From JAJDIA01 sp031555505 (GTDB lineage: Bacteria > Bacteroidota > Bacteroidia > Bacteroidales > Tannerellaceae): 64,000 bases of DNA. Made by a program: the position numbers and the translations under genes. The notes below the pieces were generated by a model. It did not search any database and had not been told where the DNA came from. It was given only the letters and a program-made list of their open reading frames with translations. The stretch's first letter is position 1; each line of letters begins with the position of its first letter. Where the stretch lies: NCBI GenBank assembly GCA_031555505.1, contig JAVBUH010000003.1, forward strand, positions 1-64,000, written 5' to 3'. Below are positions 59,969 to 64,000 of the stretch, piece by piece.

Positions 59969-61840
59969 TTATTGCGGATAAACCCGCTGTGTGCGATAAT
60001 CCACCGCCCTGCTGTTAAGCTCCTTACTCGTCTTGATAACACCCTCATTGATCGATTTCACCTTATCAAAATCCATCTTCTCTACTTGGCGATCATACGT
60101 CACCAACCCATTCACCTCATGCTCCACATCCGTAGTCTGCGTATAGATCGCGCAACTCACCCCACGATACACCATCATCTGTTCCACTTCCGTTAGCAAC
60201 TTCACATACGTATCCGAAAGAATCCCCCTGTTCACCAATATTTCATACGCATCATTGTGCACAGGCCACATATGCCCGCGCACAAAAAGCCCTTTCCCCC
60301 CAAATTCACCAATAGACGCAGCCCGCACATCGTCAGGCTTAGGTGTATTTTTGTTGTTGATAGGCCCATAATTATGCAGATCCACAAAATCTCCATTGCC
60401 CGGATCACCATACGCCGGACGATACCCCGGCGCATAATTATAACCCGAGTTCCCATTCACCAACCTTGACGGATCATGCTTCTTAGTCCAATCCGTAATA
60501 TCCTTCACTTCAAACGCTCCCCAATTCTCATTAAAAGGAACCCAGGCCACAATCGAAGGCACACTCACCAGTTGATCCATGATCCCTTCCCATTCCTTCC
60601 GGAACTGTGCGCGCACAGCCACAGAATCCGTCCCATCCGGTTCCCAGATATTAGGCATATCTTGCCACACAAGCAACCCTAAACGATCACAATGATAATA
60701 CCACCTCATCGGCTCAACCTTTATATGCTTACGGATCACATTAAACCCCGTCCGTTTAGCCAACTCAATATCATAAAGCAACGCCTCCTCAGTAGGCGCG
60801 GTAAAAACACCGTCAGGCCAATACCCCTGATCCAACAACCCCAACTGAAGCACAAACTCCCCATTCAGCAACGTCCGGGTCACCCCATCCACCTTACCCA
60901 GAGAGATCGAACGCATCCCGAAATAACTATCCGTCTGATCCACCACTTTCCCCTTGCTATCCTTGAGTTGCAGCTTCAAATCATACAGAAAAGGATCATC
61001 AGGCGACCACAACTTAGGATTCGATATAGGCAAATAAAACCTCACTCCTGTTCCGCCTTCCGCCTTCGCCACTTCCCGGTTTCCATCAAGTGCTACAGCG
61101 GCCACCTTCAGATTCTTCCCGACTGCAGTCACCTCTATTTCCAATCGATTATGTGTAAGATTCGGCACAAGCTTTATACCCGAGATGTACTCCCTCTCCA
61201 CCGGCTCCATCCATACACTCTGCCAAATGCCCGAAGAAAAAGTATAATCCCCCTTCGGCCCATTCTTCCCCGAAGCCGCCTTCCCGTCATTAGGATCCCA
61301 TGCCCCTACAACAAGCGTATTCTCTCCCGGTTTTAAAAAATCCGTTATATCAAAACTAAAACTCGTATACCCCCCTGTATGGCTCCCTACCTTCTTATTA
61401 TTCACAAACACCGACGCAATCCGGTCCACCGCTCCAAAGTGAAGCAATACCCTTTTCCCATTCCAGTCCTTTGGAATGCTGACCGTCCGGCAATACCATA
61501 AATTTACCTCACCATCCCGTCCAATCCCCGAAAGCTCAGCCTCAGGGGCGAAAGGGACCCGTATTTTCTCCACCATACCCTTAAAATCAGGCGGCGTTAC
61601 CGCAGTCACGGGATCAGCCAGCTTACTACCCCCCATATAATCCCATGTACCATTAAGCGTCATCCATTGCTCACGCACCATCTGCGGGCGTGGATACTCA
61701 GACAACGGAATCTCAGCCCTGAACGCCTCTTCGCTCCACGGAGTAGGAAGTGTAAACTTCAACGACTGTTGCGCCTTTGCAGGACAAACACCCGCCATCA
61801 AAAAACACCCACATACAAAACAAAAAGCAAATTTATTCAT
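59969..61840 (-). CDS. Secreted glycoside hydrolase family 2 enzyme
   Basis: A 623-residue exported enzyme (signal MNKFAFCFVCGCFLMAGVCPAKA). The sugar-binding domain (residues about 50-215: YPRPQMVREQWMTLNGTWDY, VPFAPEAELSG, GYTSFSFDITDFLKPGENTLVV), an immunoglobulin-like domain (about 216-310) and a TIM barrel follow. The general acid is Glu438 in VPFNENWGAF; Glu512 in IGEFGGKG is the likely nucleophile. The exact sugar (beta-galactoside, -mannoside or -glucuronide) is not clear. It is 45 bases downstream of the M81-like gene. Confidence 0.9.
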   Translation of the reverse strand: MNKFAFCFVCGCFLMAGVCPAKAQQSLKFTLPTPWSEEAFRAEIPLSEYPRPQMVREQWMTLNGTWDYMGGSKLADPVTAVTPPDFKGMVEKIRVPFAPEAELSGIGRDGEVNLWYCRTVSIPKDWNGKRVLLHFGAVDRIASVFVNNKKVGSHTGGYTSFSFDITDFLKPGENTLVVGAWDPNDGKAASGKNGPKGDYTFSSGIWQSVWMEPVEREYISGIKLVPNLTHNRLEIEVTAVGKNLKVAAVALDGNREVAKAEGGTGVRFYLPISNPKLWSPDDPFLYDLKLQLKDSKGKVVDQTDSYFGMRSISLGKVDGVTRTLLNGEFVLQLGLLDQGYWPDGVFTAPTEEALLYDIELAKRTGFNVIRKHIKVEPMRWYYHCDRLGLLVWQDMPNIWEPDGTDSVAVRAQFRKEWEGIMDQLVSVPSIVAWVPFNENWGAFEVKDITDWTKKHDPSRLVNGNSGYNYAPGYRPAYGDPGNGDFVDLHNYGPINNKNTPKPDDVRAASIGEFGGKGLFVRGHMWPVHNDAYEILVNRGILSDTYVKLLTEVEQMMVYRGVSCAIYTQTTDVEHEVNGLVTYDRQVEKMDFDKVKSINEGVIKTSKELNSRAVDYRTQRVYPQ

Positions 61841-61885
61841 CTTTATTGATCTTAGAATTATCAGTTTATTGTAATTTCCTCTATT

Positions 61886-63454
61886 TTACCTTCCAAACAA
61901 ATACTTAGCCGAAGGCACAAATATCACATTCAACTCCGGGTCCGGCATATCCGGATCTAATGGGAACATAGGTCGGATGATATGCTTATATGGCAGCGTC
62001 TTGAAATCCTGGTCAACCCCTCCGCGCGTCTGGGCCATCACCCAATCCGCCTGAATACTGTACCACTGGTTCACCAGATACCCCTGCTTCACCATCACTA
62101 TATCCATCTTCTTAGGATCAATTCCCGTACCCTCCAAATTAGGAGTAGGAGAGGAAGTACCCACCACCACATACACACTACCCGTCTTAATAATCGCAAT
62201 ATTCGGAGCCCTTCTGTACGGTGCCGCCTGACCGGCGACTGCCTGATCTTCCTTCGGAGCCGGACTCACATACACGACCGTCCCCGATAACCGGATTGGC
62301 GGTTCATACGAATTATCCGTCATCGCCCCTACATACGCCTCTGCTTGTCCGCCAACACCCGCTTTCCGGGCCGCTTCCACCATCTCATCCCCCGGAATCG
62401 AACAATATAACAAACTCTTCCCTTTCGCCGACTGCAACTCCGGACGTTTCAGCACCCTTGCCAGCGTCCACGTCACCTCGCCCGATCCTCCGCCACCCGG
62501 ATTATCACCCATATCGCTGATAAAGAACGGCTTTTTCTTACTCGCTATCGCCAGATCCAAACACTTTTCCAGCGGATAGCCCGGCGCCTCCAGGCAGAAT
62601 TGGCGACGTACATCCCAGAACTTCTGGGCCAGCTTCTTCGCCCCGGTCTCAACCTGTTCCTTATCATCCCCAACAACCATAACCACACCCTGATTACGCC
62701 GGTCGTCTCCCCACACATAACCAATCCAGATACCCGCATCCAGCACACCAGGCATCGCCTCCACTTCGGGCACCATCGCATAAAGCGACTTAGCCGGCTC
62801 CACGCGCGTACTTGACCATTCTCCGGAAAGCAATACCGGAACCGCCACCCAAGCCTTATAAGCCGGACGACCTTTTCCTGTAGCCAGCCGATCAAGCAGG
62901 TTCACCACCCCGCGCCGATGCGATTCCCGGGCATCATCATGCGGAGCCTTGCGGAATGTCGTGATCAGATCCGAGTAAAGAGCCACATTCCACGACGCAT
63001 TCCCGTGAAGGTCCATCGTCGTAGTCACAAGCGCATCATTCCCGATCACCCCGCGCACCCTGTCCATAAATTTTCCCTCCGGATCATCCACGCCCTCCAC
63101 GCTGCAAGCCCCATGATTATAAAACCAGAACGCATCATAAGGCATATTCTCCTTGATGATCTCAAGCGCATTATTCACAAACGCCTCATACGACTCACGC
63201 GTCACAGGCCCGCGGCCACCACCGCCCCCCATTAACGAGGGAAGCCACGTCGCCGCCTGCCCCATCACCGAATCCGGGCTCAGATAATCAGGCAACTGAA
63301 GCGGCCGTTGTACCATTGCCTGCCGGTTAGGCATAAACACACTATTCTCAATCTGAATACCGGCAATACCGATACGAGGTTTTTTCTGTTGCGCAACCGC
63401 ATTGTGACTAAACGATACCGCCACCAGGCAGAGAGTAAAAAGAATGTTCTTCAT
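61886..63454 (-). CDS. Secreted M81-family (MlrC/microcystinase C-like) protein
   Basis: A 522-residue protein with a signal peptide (MKNILFTLCLVAVSFSHNAVAQ), so unlike typical MlrC proteins it is exported. Family motifs: RIGIAGIQIENSVF at the start of the domain, YNHGACSVEGVDDPEG, TMDLHGN with metal ligands, and SDMGDNPGGGGSGE in the C-terminal half. M81 members cleave small linear peptides or related amides; the substrate here is not known. It heads a two-gene unit with the GH2 gene. Confidence 0.85.
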   Translation of the reverse strand: MKNILFTLCLVAVSFSHNAVAQQKKPRIGIAGIQIENSVFMPNRQAMVQRPLQLPDYLSPDSVMGQAATWLPSLMGGGGGRGPVTRESYEAFVNNALEIIKENMPYDAFWFYNHGACSVEGVDDPEGKFMDRVRGVIGNDALVTTTMDLHGNASWNVALYSDLITTFRKAPHDDARESHRRGVVNLLDRLATGKGRPAYKAWVAVPVLLSGEWSSTRVEPAKSLYAMVPEVEAMPGVLDAGIWIGYVWGDDRRNQGVVMVVGDDKEQVETGAKKLAQKFWDVRRQFCLEAPGYPLEKCLDLAIASKKKPFFISDMGDNPGGGGSGEVTWTLARVLKRPELQSAKGKSLLYCSIPGDEMVEAARKAGVGGQAEAYVGAMTDNSYEPPIRLSGTVVYVSPAPKEDQAVAGQAAPYRRAPNIAIIKTGSVYVVVGTSSPTPNLEGTGIDPKKMDIVMVKQGYLVNQWYSIQADWVMAQTRGGVDQDFKTLPYKHIIRPMFPLDPDMPDPELNVIFVPSAKYLFGR

Positions 63455-64000
63455 GTATGTTCGATTTATATATAAATAATCCCGTTACGCAATTCTTGCT
63501 ATGCGAATTACGCAATATAAATCAAAATAGCCAAACGATTACGGAAAAGTTTCAACCCAACCTTTCATCTTTTTAGAGCCTCCACCATACCACCATACTA
63601 CCTTCCCTACTTAACCCATGAAATGAACATATCAGGGTGATACCATAGCTTGTATGAATGCCGGTCAGAGGCATTCGCATACGCACACAAACAACGGGAA
63701 CACTTAACTGAACACCCTACCTAACGGAGCATTCAATCATGCAACCGACGATATCAAATTCAACTAAACCTGAATATTCCGACTCAACCCAATCTCATGT
63801 AACTATCATTTGTGGATAATCGGCTAATTTTTCTCCCTTACAGCTACTTTTCCTTTTTTTGATTCCATATTCCAAAACGCTGTTAGTTAGCAAATTGCGA
63901 TGGAATCAACGGTTCTTCATTCCACGGTCATGTCACAGATTTCTTTCATTGTACGATCTGACAAAGAAAGGTAGATTGCAGGCAAAACATAGGAATTCTG
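63455..64000. other. Intergenic end of window
   Basis: No gene can be supported. The first 80 bases hold the promoter region of the M81-like gene (AT-rich TTATATATAAAT). A 27-codon open end on the minus strand from 64000 (ending IYLSLSDRTMKEICDMTVE) could be the tail of a gene that lies beyond the edge, but it is too short to judge. Confidence 0.3.

Noticed and set aside
63917..64000. 27-codon open end on the minus strand
   Set aside because: May be the tail of a gene outside the window but is too short and has no known motif.
1..64000. CRISPR arrays, tRNA and rRNA genes
   Set aside because: No regularly spaced repeats and no cloverleaf or T-loop sequence were seen in intergenic regions on reading; short or odd tRNAs could be missed by eye.

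Overview
The window comes from a Bacteroidales chromosome, most likely Parabacteroides or a close Tannerellaceae relative. This is inferred from gene content, not from a database match. The signs are a SusC/SusD pair with an ECF sigma factor and FecR, NigD-like and DUF3256 proteins, DUF3575 and fimbrillin/Mfa2 proteins, the thrA-apgM-thrC operon, and repeated TAnnTTTG -7 promoter boxes, the form used by the Bacteroidetes primary sigma factor. No tRNA, rRNA, CRISPR array, complete insertion sequence or prophage was seen.

Layout. 1-9.1 kb: start of a lipoprotein gene cut by the window edge, a secreted HExxH peptidase, a PIF1-like helicase with an HRDC tail, then truA, an EamA transporter, a DUF3256 protein, surE and lpxB. 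9.2-12.3 kb: a NigD-like lipoprotein and a sigma/anti-sigma/DUF4097 operon. 12.4-23.7 kb: a polysaccharide-utilisation-type locus with a sigma factor divergent from fecR, then susC, susD and three sulfatases, all with serine at the formylglycine site. 23.8-27.4 kb: a small sigma/membrane-protein operon, a repeat-rich intergenic region with a 101-nt palindrome, and a double-OmpA/DUF3575 envelope protein. 27.5-32.8 kb: the threonine operon behind a possible leader peptide. 32.9-41.2 kb: pgk, an AlaX-like editing protein, a DUF362 protein paired with a polyferredoxin membrane protein, tgt, an LptF/G-type permease and a beta-barrel protein. 41.8-45.9 kb: two tandem PAS histidine kinases. 46.2-47.4 kb: UDP-GlcNAc 2-epimerase. 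48.1-55.6 kb: an AraC regulator and a four-gene fimbrial operon. 55.7-59.8 kb: tag, a nuoN fragment joined to a transposase-like fragment, creD, a DUF2975 protein, a winged-helix regulator and its membrane partner. 59.9-63.5 kb: a secreted GH2 enzyme and a secreted M81-like protein.

How the genes work together. The sulfatase locus looks like a sulfated-glycan uptake and desulfation system under cell-surface signalling. The fimbrial operon encodes a major subunit, an anchor and two large accessory or tip proteins. The winged-helix regulator probably controls itself and the DUF2975-creD genes through two near-identical operators.

The least explained signals are intergenic: the 101-nt palindrome; a 35-nt sequence found identically just downstream of two unrelated genes; a 34/35-nt inverted repeat at 35.1 kb; the matched operators at 58.87 and 59.81 kb; and a short open frame with hairpins before thrA. 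I saw no clear new multi-gene defence or biosynthetic system. The DUF362/polyferredoxin pair is the best candidate for a module of unknown function.
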